Shown here in pieces: positions 54,455 through 63,847 of a stretch of DNA of 64,000 bases (position 1 is the first letter of the stretch; every line of letters begins with the position of its first letter). Position numbers and translations under genes: made by a program. The notes beneath the pieces are model-generated. The model made no database searches. It was not told where the DNA came from and saw nothing but the letters and a program-made list of their open reading frames with translations. Where the stretch lies: NCBI RefSeq assembly GCF_001905655.1, contig NZ_JMHT01000023.1:52565-116564 (forward strand). Direction: 5' to 3'. Origin of the DNA: Mycobacterium sp. ST-F2 (GTDB lineage: Bacteria > Actinomycetota > Actinomycetes > Mycobacteriales > Mycobacteriaceae).

Positions 54455-55315
54455 GTGACCTCCGATCTGCCGTCGCTGTGGACCCACGAGCCGCACAAGC
54501 ACCTGGAGTTCAAACCCGGCCACCTGGTGGAAGACATCGACCCGGACGCCACTCCCGGGTTCCGCGGCCGCAAGTCCGACGCCCCCGATCTGCAGACCGA
54601 ACGCAACGAGCGGTTCGCCGAACTGCAGGAGATGCTGTACGCGGCCAGCCGCTCCGGGGACCGGCGATCGATCCTGTTGGTCCTGCAGGGTATGGACACC
54701 GCCGGCAAGGGCGGCATCGTCAAACATGTGGTCGGCGCCGGCAATCCGCAGGGCATCCGATACTCCAGCTTCGGCAAGCCCACCCCCGAAGAGCTGTCCC
54801 ACCATTACCTCTGGCGGATCCAGAAGGCGGTACCACCGGCCGGGCACATCGGCGTCTTCGACCGCTCGCACTACGAGGACGTACTGATCGTGCGCGTGCA
54901 CAACCTGGTGCCGCCGTCGGTGTGGGAACGCCGGTACGACGAGATCAACACGTTCGAGCGCGAACTCACCGATACGGGGACGACGATCATCAAGGTCGCG
55001 ATGTTCGTCTCGCTCGACGAGCAGAAGAAGCGGCTCGCAGAGCGGCTCGACCGGCCCGACAAGTACTGGAAGTACAACCCCGCCGACATCGACGAGCGGC
55101 TGCTGTGGCCCAAGTACGAGGAGGCCTACCAAGCCGTGCTGGACCGCACCTCGACCGACTACGCGCCGTGGCACGTCGTGCCGTGCAACCGGAAGTGGTA
55201 CGCCCGGCTGGCCATCACCGAGTTGCTGATCGAAGCCCTGGAACGGCTCGATTTGTCGTGGCCTCCGGCCGATTTCGATGTGGAAGCGGAGAAGAAGCGC
55301 CTGGCCGAGGCGTGA
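54455..55315 (+). CDS. Polyphosphate kinase 2 family protein
   Basis: 286-residue PPK2 kinase, which moves phosphate between polyphosphate and nucleotides. The Walker A motif GMDTAGKGG is at residues 79-87, Walker B/lid DRSHYEDVLIVRVH near 137-150, and the arginine-rich RLDRPDKYWKYNP segment carries nucleotide contacts. Single-domain length fits the class that phosphorylates ADP/GDP or AMP. The GTG at 54455 is 5 bp after the MadR stop, suggesting a shared transcript. I recall no PPK2 at this place in M. tuberculosis. Confidence 0.9.
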   Translation: MTSDLPSLWTHEPHKHLEFKPGHLVEDIDPDATPGFRGRKSDAPDLQTERNERFAELQEMLYAASRSGDRRSILLVLQGMDTAGKGGIVKHVVGAGNPQGIRYSSFGKPTPEELSHHYLWRIQKAVPPAGHIGVFDRSHYEDVLIVRVHNLVPPSVWERRYDEINTFERELTDTGTTIIKVAMFVSLDEQKKRLAERLDRPDKYWKYNPADIDERLLWPKYEEAYQAVLDRTSTDYAPWHVVPCNRKWYARLAITELLIEALERLDLSWPPADFDVEAEKKRLAEA

Positions 55316-55328
55316 CTGACGCACAAAG

Positions 55329-55363
55329 CAAGAAGCCCCCGACGGCGCGTCGGGGGCTTCTTG
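55329..55363. terminator. Bidirectional terminator hairpin between PPK2 and umaA
   Basis: Perfect 16-bp arms (CAAGAAGCCCCCGACG at 55329-55344 and its complement at 55348-55363) with a 3-base loop, placed 14 bp after one stop codon and 10 bp from the other. GC-rich stem with TTCTTG at the outer end: a classical convergent-gene terminator. Confidence 0.9.
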
Positions 55364-55372
55364 TGTGAAGAA

Positions 55373-56266
<894 letters not shown>

Positions 56267-56408
56267 TTACGTCCGCTGGGGCGGGCGGCGCTACGGCCTG
56301 GTGTGGCCAAATTGCATACCCGTACGTGCGCAGCCTGACGGGCCCAGCGAAAAACAACCCGCACGCAAGGTTAACGAAAATTACTGCCAGGCTCCAACCC
56401 GGCGTCTG

Positions 56409-57269
56409 TCAGTAGGTATAGAAACCCTTGCCGGACTTCTTACCGAGCTGCCCGGCCTCGACCATGCGCAGCAGCAACGGCGGCGCTGCGTACAACGGCT
56501 CCTTGTACTCGTCGTACATCGAGTCGGCGATCAGCTTCATGGTGTCCAGACCCACCAGGTCGGCGAGCTTCAACGGTCCCATCGGGTGGGACAACCCGGC
56601 CACGACGGCGGTGTCGATGTCCTCGACGGTGGCGAAGCCCGACTCGGCCATCCGGATGGCGGCCAGCAAGTAGGGAACCAGCAGGAAGTTGACGACGAAC
56701 CCCGAGCGATCCGACGCCCGCACGACCTTCTTGCCCAGCACCTCACCGGCGAAGGCCTCGACGCGCGCAGCGGCTTCGGGGGCGGTCGCCACCGAGGAGA
56801 TGAGCTCGACGAGAGGCAGCACCGGCACCGGGTTGAAGAAGTGCAGACCCAGCACGCGGCTCGGGTTCTTGGTCGCGGCGGCGATGCGCATGATCGGGAT
56901 GGACGACGTGTTCGACGCCAGCACCGCATCGGGGTCGGTGATGATCTCGTCAAGCTGAGAAAAAACCTTCGCCTTGACGGTCACGTCTTCGACGATGGCC
57001 TCGATGACGAGCTGACGGTCGGCCATGTCGGCCAGGTCGTTGGTGAAGCTCAGGCGACCCAGCGCCGCGTCGCGGTCGGCCTCGGACAACTTGCCCTTCT
57101 TGACGGCGTTGTCCAGCGACTTGGTGATCCGCTCGCGGCCGGCGGTGGTCAGCGCCTCGGTCGGCTCGAACGCCAGGACCTGCGCACCGGCCTTGATGCA
57201 GACCTCGGCGATACCGCCGCCCATCTGTCCGGCCCCGATGACTCCGACCCGTTCGATTGCGTTGCTCAC
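56409..57269 (-). CDS. fadB2: 3-hydroxybutyryl-CoA dehydrogenase FadB2
   Basis: 286-residue NAD-dependent 3-hydroxyacyl-CoA dehydrogenase. The nucleotide motif VGVIGAGQMGGGIAE begins at residue 8. The catalytic His is in LGLHFFNPVPVLPLVE with Glu in the same block, and Ser/Asn partners are ASNTSSI and the SGFVVNFLL segment. It oxidises short 3-hydroxyacyl-CoA, linking to beta-oxidation or butanoate metabolism. The GTG at 57267-57269 has an AAGGAGAGGA ribosome site. It lies downstream of icl1 with a terminator-like hairpin between. Confidence 0.95.
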   Translation of the reverse strand: MSNAIERVGVIGAGQMGGGIAEVCIKAGAQVLAFEPTEALTTAGRERITKSLDNAVKKGKLSEADRDAALGRLSFTNDLADMADRQLVIEAIVEDVTVKAKVFSQLDEIITDPDAVLASNTSSIPIMRIAAATKNPSRVLGLHFFNPVPVLPLVELISSVATAPEAAARVEAFAGEVLGKKVVRASDRSGFVVNFLLVPYLLAAIRMAESGFATVEDIDTAVVAGLSHPMGPLKLADLVGLDTMKLIADSMYDEYKEPLYAAPPLLLRMVEAGQLGKKSGKGFYTY

Positions 57270-57310
57270 CGCTGTCCTCTCCTTGTGAATACAGATGAAG
57301 ATATGCGACA

Positions 57311-57337
57311 GGCCCCGCCCAGATCCTGAGCGGGGCC
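57311..57337 (-). terminator. Hairpin between icl1 and fadB2
   Basis: GGCCCCGC (57311-57318) pairs with GCGGGGCC (57330-57337) around an 11-base loop, 57 bp after the icl1 stop. It probably ends or reduces icl1 transcription into fadB2. Confidence 0.7.
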
Positions 57338-57394
57338 CGTCATTTCAAAGCCAAAGGACTCAGTGACTCAAGCCCTCGGTTCCACTTCGCAAGC

Positions 57395-58687
57395 TCAGTG
57401 GAACTGACCCTCTTCGGTCGAGCCCTTCAGTGCCGCCGTCGAGGTGTTCGGGTCCACGGTGGTGGCGATCTTGTCGAAGTAGCCGGCGCCGACCTCACGC
57501 TGGTGCTTGGTCGCGGTGTAGCCACGGCCCTCGGCCGCGAACTCGCGCTCCTGCAGGTCGACGTAGGCGGTCATGCCCTCGCGGGCGTAGCCGTAGGCCA
57601 GGTCGAACATGGAGTAGTTCAGGGCGTGGAAGCCGGCCAGGGTGATGAACTGGAACGTGAAGCCCATGGCACCCAGTTCCTTCTGGAACTTGGCGATGGT
57701 CGAGTCGTCCAGGGCCTGCTTCCAGTTGAAGGACGGGCTGCAGTTGTAGGACAGCAGCTGGTCCGGGAACTCGGCCTTGACGGCCTCGGCGAACTTGCGG
57801 GCGACCTCGAGGTCCGGCACACCGGTTTCCATCCAGATCATGTCGGCGTACGGGGCGTAGGCCTTGGCACGCGCGATGCAGGGCTCGATGCCCTTCTGCA
57901 CGTTGTAGAAGCCCTCGGCGGTGCGCTCACCGGTCACGAACGGCTTGTCGCGGTCGTCCACGTCCGAGGTGATCAGGGTGGCGGCCTCGGCGTCGGTACG
58001 CGCGATGACGACGGTGGGGGTGTTGGCGACGTCGGCGGCCAGGCGAGCCGAGGTCAGGGTGCGGATGTGCTGCTGGGTCGGGATCAGCACCTTGCCACCG
58101 AGGTGGCCACACTTCTTCTCCGAGGCCAGCTGGTCCTCCCAGTGGGTACCGGCGGCACCCGCGGCGATCATGGCCTTCTGCAGCTCGTAGACGTTGAGCG
58201 CGCCACCGAAGCCGGCCTCACCGTCGGCGACGATCGGCACCAGCCAGTTGTCGACGCTCTTGTCGCCCTCGACGCGGGCGATCTCGTCGGCGCGCAGCAG
58301 CGCGTTGTTGATGCGGCGGACGACGGCCGGCACCGAGTTGGCCGGGTACAGGCTCTGGTCCGGGTAGGTGTGGCCCGAGAGGTTCGCGTCACCGGCGACC
58401 TGCCAACCGGACAGGTAGATGGCCTTCAGGCCGGCGCGGACCTGCTGCACGGCCATGTTGCCGGTCAGGGCGCCCAGCGCGTTGATGTAGGAGCCGTCGC
58501 CCTTGGTGACGCCGTCCCACAGGATCTCGGCGCCACGACGCGCGAGGGTGTTCTCCTCGACGACGCTGCCCTGCAGCTCCTCAACCTGAGCTGCGGTGTA
58601 GTCGCGGGTGATGCCCTTCCAGCGGGGGTTGGTGTCCCAGTCCTGCTGAATCTCAGCGGCGGTACGTGGCTTTCCGACGTTGGACAT
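57395..58687 (-). CDS. icl1: Isocitrate lyase
   Basis: 430-residue glyoxylate-shunt enzyme cleaving isocitrate to succinate and glyoxylate, needed for growth on acetate and fatty acids; in mycobacteria this type also acts as methylisocitrate lyase. The catalytic motif KKCGH is at residues 191-195 (Cys193), with [12 protein letters not shown] and [10 protein letters not shown] earlier and [10 protein letters not shown] later. An AAGGAGC ribosome site precedes the ATG at 58685-58687. A 264-bp upstream region holds RamB-type repeats, and ramB itself is two genes away. Confidence 0.98.
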   Translation of the reverse strand: MSNVGKPRTAAEIQQDWDTNPRWKGITRDYTAAQVEELQGSVVEENTLARRGAEILWDGVTKGDGSYINALGALTGNMAVQQVRAGLKAIYLSGWQVAGDANLSGHTYPDQSLYPANSVPAVVRRINNALLRADEIARVEGDKSVDNWLVPIVADGEAGFGGALNVYELQKAMIAAGAAGTHWEDQLASEKKCGHLGGKVLIPTQQHIRTLTSARLAADVANTPTVVIARTDAEAATLITSDVDDRDKPFVTGERTAEGFYNVQKGIEPCIARAKAYAPYADMIWMETGVPDLEVARKFAEAVKAEFPDQLLSYNCSPSFNWKQALDDSTIAKFQKELGAMGFTFQFITLAGFHALNYSMFDLAYGYAREGMTAYVDLQEREFAAEGRGYTATKHQREVGAGYFDKIATTVDPNTSTAALKGSTEEGQFH

Positions 58688-58847
58688 TGTGCTCCTTCGT
58701 GAGGCCGCGTCGCCGTGGGCGCCAGATTCAAAGTGATTGTTAACGCTTTGGCGACTTCGCTTGTGTGCTGTCATCGACGATGGCACAGCACATACCCGCA
58801 GGTCCAGCGGTTTCCAGTGCCAACTTTCGCCAACACTCCTAGCCAAG

Positions 58848-58868
58848 TTGCGAAGATTGCGAATTTGC
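58848..58868. promoter_or_regulatory. Candidate RamB operator upstream of icl1
   Basis: TTGCGAA occurs at 58848-58854 and again at 58857-58863 (9-bp step), followed by TTTGC to 58868. A related pair with the same step precedes ramB. RamB of actinobacteria binds TTTGCAAA-like sequences at acetate-metabolism genes, so this is the expected site, 160 bp upstream of the icl1 start. Confidence 0.55.
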
Positions 58869-58951
58869 TGAGGAGCTTGACCGGTTCAGTAGCTACCCGG
58901 CGGTAACCGAAATGTGCTGGTCAGTACGCTCGTACTGTTAAATCGGCGCAC

Positions 58952-59818
58952 TCAGAGCGCGAACAGGCAGGCGACCGCTTTGACCTCGTCACCGACCACA
59001 TATGTGAGCGTTGTAACACTGCGGTCACATAGCTCAGGGCCGAATTTTTCGGTCGGCCCGGCCGGGTACTCGTGGGTGATGATCTCCAACCGATCCCCCA
59101 GGGCCACCGCGGCGTCGTGCTCGATGATGACCCGCAGCGGCGCTTCCAGCAGCTCGGGACGGTAAGTCTGCAGGTGATCCTCGACCACCGACCAGTAGAC
59201 GGAGTTGTTCATGTGGTCGAACAGGTCGATGTCACTGACGCGGACCGGAAAGTCCACGATCCGGACCGCGTCTTCGCGGGCCCCCGCTTTGAGGTAGCTC
59301 TTCCAACGCAGTCGATCAGTCGAGGCCGTCCGCTTCAAACCGGCCAGGAAGTCATCCGTGATCCTGGCCGGCCCCTGCGTCTCCAGGTTCATGTTGATCC
59401 AGAACGCCTCGGACTCGATCAGACCACCCTTACGGCCGTCGATGCGCACCCGCATCTCGCACCACCGGTTCGACGTGCCCGAACACCAGCGCCGCAGCCG
59501 CAGGATGTCGCCGCGCTCGAACGGACGGATCAGGTCCACCATGGTGCGTCGGACGACCCAGGCGGGGTGGACCTCTTCGTACCCCATCTGGCGCAGCTGA
59601 TCCTGGCCGATGTCCTGGATGTGCCGGCACGCGCCGTCGAACCGCAGTCGGCCGTCCCGGTCGACATCGGCCATCCGCACCGGCCAGCTGGTGTCGTAGA
59701 CATCGGGATGACCTTCGGGGACCGGCATCAGGACTTTGGCCAGGCCCGTCACGGCTGCGACCCCGGCCTTTTCGCTGGCCTTTTCGCCGGTCTTTTCAGC
59801 GGTTTCGGCAGTGCTCAT
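58952..59818 (-). CDS. Acyl-ACP thioesterase family protein (Rv0466-like)
   Basis: 288-residue double-hotdog thioesterase of the plant-FatA/FatB-like family. The first hotdog has YDTSWPVRMADVDRDGRLRFDGACRHIQDIG; the second has RVSDIDLFDHMNNSVYWSVVEDHL, whose Asp/His-Asn carry the active site. It probably releases fatty acids from acyl-ACP or acyl-CoA. An N-terminal Lys/Glu/Ala-rich helix (~25 residues) is variable. It sits between icl1 and divergent ramB, as Rv0466 does. Confidence 0.88.
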   Translation of the reverse strand: MSTAETAEKTGEKASEKAGVAAVTGLAKVLMPVPEGHPDVYDTSWPVRMADVDRDGRLRFDGACRHIQDIGQDQLRQMGYEEVHPAWVVRRTMVDLIRPFERGDILRLRRWCSGTSNRWCEMRVRIDGRKGGLIESEAFWINMNLETQGPARITDDFLAGLKRTASTDRLRWKSYLKAGAREDAVRIVDFPVRVSDIDLFDHMNNSVYWSVVEDHLQTYRPELLEAPLRVIIEHDAAVALGDRLEIITHEYPAGPTEKFGPELCDRSVTTLTYVVGDEVKAVACLFAL

Positions 59819-59894
59819 GACGTCCCTTCCAGACGGGTCCCCGCGGCTGGATCGCCCAACTCACCCGCGGGCCCGATACTGCCACAGCGCCATT

Positions 59895-59910
59895 TTGCCA
59901 ATTATGCGAA
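59895..59910. promoter_or_regulatory. Candidate RamB self-operator
   Basis: TTGCCAA (59895-59901) and ATGCGAA (59904-59910), 9-bp step as at icl1, placed just upstream of the ramB -10 hexamer where a bound protein would block the promoter. Confidence 0.5.
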
Positions 59911-59930
59911 GGTGGTATTCACATCATTGC

Positions 59931-59936
59931 TAGGCT
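59931..59936 (+). promoter_or_regulatory. -10 hexamer of leaderless promoter (ramB)
   Basis: TAGGCT, 7 bases before the ATG at 59944. Confidence 0.55.
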
Positions 59937-59943
59937 GGCGTCC

Positions 59944-61365
59944 ATGGCGAAGACTTTCGTTGGCTCACGGGTGCGTCAGCTCCGCGGCGAACGCGGCTTC
60001 AGCCAGGCCGCGCTGGCGCAGATGCTCGACATCTCCCCCAGCTACCTGAACCAGATCGAGCACGACGTCCGGCCGCTGAGTGTCGCCGTCCTGCTCCGCA
60101 TCACCGAGGTGTTCGGAGTCGACGCGACGTTCTTCGCCTCGCAGGACGACACCCGCCTGGTCGCCGAATTGCGCGAAGCGCTGATGGATCGTGACCTTGG
60201 CGTCGACGTCGACATCCCGGAGATCGCCGACCTGGTGAGCACCCACCCGACCATGGCCCGCGCGATGGTCGACCTGCACCGCCGCTACCGCTTGTCCACG
60301 GCGCAGCTCGCCGCCGCCACCGAGGACCGGTTCTCCGACGGCAGTGGCAGCGGGGCCATCACCATGCCGCACGAAGAGGTGCGCGACTACTTCTACACGC
60401 GCCAGAACTACCTTCACGAACTCGACACCGCGGCCGAGGAATTCATCCTCCGCATGCACATGCGGCGGTCCGAGCTGTCCCGCGAACTGGCCGAGCGGCT
60501 CAGCCGCGTGCACCACGTGCGGATCGTGCAGCGGCTCGAACTCGGCGACAACGTGTTGCACCGGTTCGACCCCGAGACCCGGACGCTGGAGATCGGCGGC
60601 CACCTGTCGTCAGGGCAGTACGTCTTCAAGCTGGCCGCCGAACTGGCCTACCTGGAATTCGGTGACCTACTGGAAAGCCTGGTGGCCGAAGGCAATTTCA
60701 CCAGCGAGGAGTCGGTCAAGCTGGCCCGCATGGGGCTGGCCAACTACTTCGCCGCCGCCGCGGTGCTGCCGTACGGCCAATTCCATGCTGTCGCAGAGGA
60801 ATTCCGCTACGACGTCGAGCGGCTGTCGGCATACCACTCGGTGAGTTACGAGACCATCGCGCACCGGCTGTCGACGCTGCAGCGGCCGTCGATGCGGGGC
60901 GTGCCGCTGTCGTTCGTCCGCGTCGACCGGGCTGGAAACATGTCGAAACGCCAGTCCGCCACCGGTTTTCACTTCTCGTCGTCAGGCGGCACCTGTCCCC
61001 TGTGGAACGTCTACGAGACGTTCGCGAACCCCGGCAAGATGCTGGTGCAGATCGCCCAGATGCCCGACGGCCGCAACTACATGTGGGTGGCGCGCACCGT
61101 GGAACGACGGGCCGCGCGGTACGGGCAGCCCGGCAAGACGTTCGCCATCGGGCTGGGTTGCGAACTGCGCCATGCCAATCGGCTGGTCTACTCAGAAGGG
61201 CTGGACCTGTCCGGCGGGGCCGCGACACCCATCGGCTCGGGCTGCCGGGTGTGCGAGCGGGACAACTGCCCACAGCGGGCGTTTCCTGCCCTGGGCCGGG
61301 AGCTGGACCTCGACGAACACCGCAGCACCGTGACGCCGTATGTGGTGAAGCGCGCAAATCAGTGA
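59944..61365 (+). CDS. ramB: Acetate-metabolism regulator RamB (ScfR family)
   Basis: 473-residue regulator of the ScfR group. XRE-type HTH near residues 8-60 (VRQLRGERGFSQAALAQMLD, SPSYLNQIEHDVRPLS), an IrrE/metalloprotease-like middle region (AAELAYLEFGDLLESLV...LANYFAAAAVLPYG), and a C-terminal DUF2083-type domain with the cysteine cluster GCRVCERDNCPQRAF. It represses or adjusts icl1 and its own gene according to carbon source. The neighbouring icl1 and the shared heptamer repeats support this. Confidence 0.95.
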   Translation: MAKTFVGSRVRQLRGERGFSQAALAQMLDISPSYLNQIEHDVRPLSVAVLLRITEVFGVDATFFASQDDTRLVAELREALMDRDLGVDVDIPEIADLVSTHPTMARAMVDLHRRYRLSTAQLAAATEDRFSDGSGSGAITMPHEEVRDYFYTRQNYLHELDTAAEEFILRMHMRRSELSRELAERLSRVHHVRIVQRLELGDNVLHRFDPETRTLEIGGHLSSGQYVFKLAAELAYLEFGDLLESLVAEGNFTSEESVKLARMGLANYFAAAAVLPYGQFHAVAEEFRYDVERLSAYHSVSYETIAHRLSTLQRPSMRGVPLSFVRVDRAGNMSKRQSATGFHFSSSGGTCPLWNVYETFANPGKMLVQIAQMPDGRNYMWVARTVERRAARYGQPGKTFAIGLGCELRHANRLVYSEGLDLSGGAATPIGSGCRVCERDNCPQRAFPALGRELDLDEHRSTVTPYVVKRANQ

Positions 61366-61388
61366 CGGGCCGGGTGCCGGCACGGGCA

Positions 61389-61394
61389 TAGGCT
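61389..61394 (+). promoter_or_regulatory. -10 hexamer of leaderless promoter (type VII secretion cassette)
   Basis: TAGGCT, 6 bases before the GTG at 61401; probably drives the whole cassette. Confidence 0.5.
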
Positions 61395-61400
61395 TGATCC

Positions 61401-61694
61401 GTGGCTCCCTCCAACCTGAAGGTCGATCCAGCCGGCCTGCGATCGCTCGCCGGCGAATTGGGCGACATCGCCGCGGGTTTGAAAGCGGCGCCGTCGCCGA
61501 CCGCCGCCGGCCCGTCGTGGCAGCCGAGTGCTACTGCGGTGGGAGATGTGTCCGCCGGGATCGCTCATGTCGGTGGTGAGTGCTCGAAGGCCCTGACCGA
61601 ATTCGGCGGCAACCTGACCAAGGCCGCCGCGGCCTACGAAGCCAGCGACGCCGCGGGTGGCGCGGCCGTGTCGCGGGCAATGCCGGGTCGGTAG
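61401..61694 (+). CDS. EspC-like type VII secretion target (DUF2580)
   Basis: 97-residue helical protein of the ESX-1 EspC-like/DUF2580 family: LKVDPAGLRSLAGELGDIAAGL, the GPSWQPSATAV turn where WXG would stand, then an Ala-rich second helix ending in ASDAAGGAAV. Such proteins are secreted by ESX systems as helical hairpins, usually paired with the product of the next gene. The GTG at 61401 is 35 bp after ramB and has a leaderless-type hexamer. Confidence 0.85.
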   Translation: MAPSNLKVDPAGLRSLAGELGDIAAGLKAAPSPTAAGPSWQPSATAVGDVSAGIAHVGGECSKALTEFGGNLTKAAAAYEASDAAGGAAVSRAMPGR

Positions 61695-61699
61695 GAGTC

Positions 61700-63292
61700 T
61701 TGACCGCACCGGTGGCGATGCCGACGAAGTCGCAGGTCCAGTCCTGGAACACGGACGCGCTGGAGGCTGCGGCGAAGACGTGGGGCGAACGCGCCACGAA
61801 GCTGAAAGACGCCTACGACAAAGCGCAGCACGGACTCGAGAACGCCGACTGGAGCGGCACTGCGGGCGAGCAGGCCAGGGCACGACTGAAAGCGGATGCG
61901 GGCAAAGTCCACGCGGTTCTGGAACAGATCGAGCATGCCGAGAAGACGGCCACCAAAGGCGCACAATCGATCGGGGCCGCGAAGCGAGACGCCGTCAAGG
62001 CGATTGACGACGCCGAGGACGAGATGTTCTCGGTCAGCGAGGACCTGACGGTCACCGATCGGCTGCCGAAAATTCTCGTGGCCCCCATGCTGCTGATGCG
62101 GGAACTCGCCAGGCACGCATATCAGGCAGCGATCCGAGGCCGGGCCATGAAATTGGCCAGCGTCGACGCACAAGTGGCTGCGGCGTTGAAGCTCATTGGC
62201 ACCAAGTTGAACGGCTTCAAGCTTGGCCCCGGCGGCGGTCCCGGGACCGATGGATCAGTGCCCCCGGGCGGGGTGAAAAACCTCGGACCCATCGCCGGCA
62301 CCGGCGCACAGCCCGGTATCCCGGGCATCGGTGCCGCTGACCTCGGCGAGATCGTCGAGCTCCCGGACGGCCGTTTGGTCGCTGTCTTCGGCGATTCATT
62401 CAAGGGCGACAAGGTCGGCGGCCCTGACAACGAGCACTACCGGTCGGTGGCCGTGCCGATCGTCGGCTGGGACAAAGACGGCAGGCCCATCTTCGGCCAG
62501 CCACTCAACAGTCCGGGCGGCCCCGGTACCCCGGGCGTCCTGTTCCCTCCCCCGCCGGAAGCACTTGCGATCGACCCGAATACCAATCCCCTGCCCGCCG
62601 GCTCGTTTCAGGCCAACGGCAAGACGTACATGATGGTGAGCGGTACGTCCGGCCTGAAGCCGACGGCCGGCTCATGGTTGGTCGAGGTCTCCAATGATCC
62701 GTCCAAAGGTTGGCAACCCGTACCCGGCTCGTGGCGTCCGTCGTATCCCGGCTTGCCCGGCAACCCGCCGACGCAGGTCAGCGGCTACCAGGGCAAAGAC
62801 GGGAGGGTGTACATCGCGGGAGACTCGTTCGACCGCAGCCAGGGCGTCACGATGTACCGGGTTGATCCGGCACACGCCGCGGATCGGAGTGCGTGGCAGC
62901 CGTGGACGGGTAATGACTGGGGACAGCCCCGCGATATACCCGCCGTGGTGAGCCGGGGACAGAATTTCGGGGAATTGAGCTTCCGCGAGATCGACGGTCA
63001 CCCTGTGCTGTCCGGCTTCAACAGCACTCCTGGTGTCAACCAGGTCGAGGTTCGCGTGGCCGACGACCCCACCAAGATATTCGCGCCCCCGCCAATCATT
63101 GCGGCGCAACAGAACTCGCCAGCAGCGCCTGGCTACGTCTTCCAGCCTTATGGAGGCTACATTATGCCGGGATCAACGCTCGATGATATGAATATCCTTG
63201 TCAGCCAATGGAATACCCAAAACGGCCCCGACGGCCAACCCCTCGGCGCGCCATACGACACTCAGCAGGTGCAGGTCAATGCATCCAAGTAA
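61700..63292 (+). CDS. WXG-type N-terminal domain fused to DUF4185: putative ESX-exported protein
   Basis: About 530-residue protein. Residues ~10-90 form a WXG100-like helical hairpin (SWNTDALEAAAKTWGERATK, then ADWSGTAGEQARARL with the W-x-G turn). A linker with helices to ~150 and a Gly/Pro-rich hinge follow. Residues ~210-500 form a DUF4185 domain, a predicted beta-propeller, with repeated DGRLVAVFGDSF, SGTSGLKPTAGSWLVEVS and DGRVYIAGDSFDRS segments. The start is uncertain: a TTG at 61700 (AGGAG just before), a GTG at 61712 or an ATG at 61718. Confidence 0.82.
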   Translation: MTAPVAMPTKSQVQSWNTDALEAAAKTWGERATKLKDAYDKAQHGLENADWSGTAGEQARARLKADAGKVHAVLEQIEHAEKTATKGAQSIGAAKRDAVKAIDDAEDEMFSVSEDLTVTDRLPKILVAPMLLMRELARHAYQAAIRGRAMKLASVDAQVAAALKLIGTKLNGFKLGPGGGPGTDGSVPPGGVKNLGPIAGTGAQPGIPGIGAADLGEIVELPDGRLVAVFGDSFKGDKVGGPDNEHYRSVAVPIVGWDKDGRPIFGQPLNSPGGPGTPGVLFPPPPEALAIDPNTNPLPAGSFQANGKTYMMVSGTSGLKPTAGSWLVEVSNDPSKGWQPVPGSWRPSYPGLPGNPPTQVSGYQGKDGRVYIAGDSFDRSQGVTMYRVDPAHAADRSAWQPWTGNDWGQPRDIPAVVSRGQNFGELSFREIDGHPVLSGFNSTPGVNQVEVRVADDPTKIFAPPPIIAAQQNSPAAPGYVFQPYGGYIMPGSTLDDMNILVSQWNTQNGPDGQPLGAPYDTQQVQVNASK

Positions 63293-63782
63293 CGCACTCC
63301 CCAGAGCCTCGTTGGTCGTCACGGTGGTGGCACTGCTGAGCAGCGCAGCCCAACCCACCGCCTGGGCAGACCCACCGACGTTTCCCGACATGAGCCGATA
63401 CGCGCCGGTCAACTCCGCCGACTACGAAGTCGACGCATCCACGCCCGGCATCCACGCCACACAAGTTGTTTTCCTGACTCCCGACGGGATCACCTGCGAT
63501 TTCATGATTCCGCCGGCCGCGATCTGCACAGGCAACAACTTTCCGTCGGTTCCGCCAGCCGCAGTAGGTGTCAATTCGATCGGGACAGACTATGGACTGG
63601 CCCCGATCGGTTCTGGCATCCCGCTCTCAAGCAACATCAAAACCCTTCCGCCGTTCCACACTCTCACCGTCAACGGCGTGACATGCGGTGTCGACAACCA
63701 GCGCACAACTGCATGCAAGGACTCACAAGGGCACGGCTTCGTCCTGTCCCCCAACGGGTCTGCCTGGCTGCCGCGGGTCTGA
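63279..63782 (+). CDS. Secreted four-cysteine protein, unknown function
   Basis: 167-residue protein with a signal peptide (cleavage near TAWA, residue ~31) and a mature part with two cysteine pairs, TPDGITCDFMIPPAAICTG and VNGVTCGVDNQRTTACKD, each probably a disulfide. Conserved Gly/Pro spacing resembles small secreted mycobacterial proteins, but I cannot name a family. The ATG at 63279 lies 14 bp inside the end of the preceding gene, indicating coupling within the cassette. Confidence 0.78.
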   Translation: MHPSNALPRASLVVTVVALLSSAAQPTAWADPPTFPDMSRYAPVNSADYEVDASTPGIHATQVVFLTPDGITCDFMIPPAAICTGNNFPSVPPAAVGVNSIGTDYGLAPIGSGIPLSSNIKTLPPFHTLTVNGVTCGVDNQRTTACKDSQGHGFVLSPNGSAWLPRV

Positions 63783-63847
63783 TCCGCGATGAGAACGCCT
63801 CCCAGAACAACGTTCTCGGTGCAACACTGAGTGGAGTGGAGTTTCGA

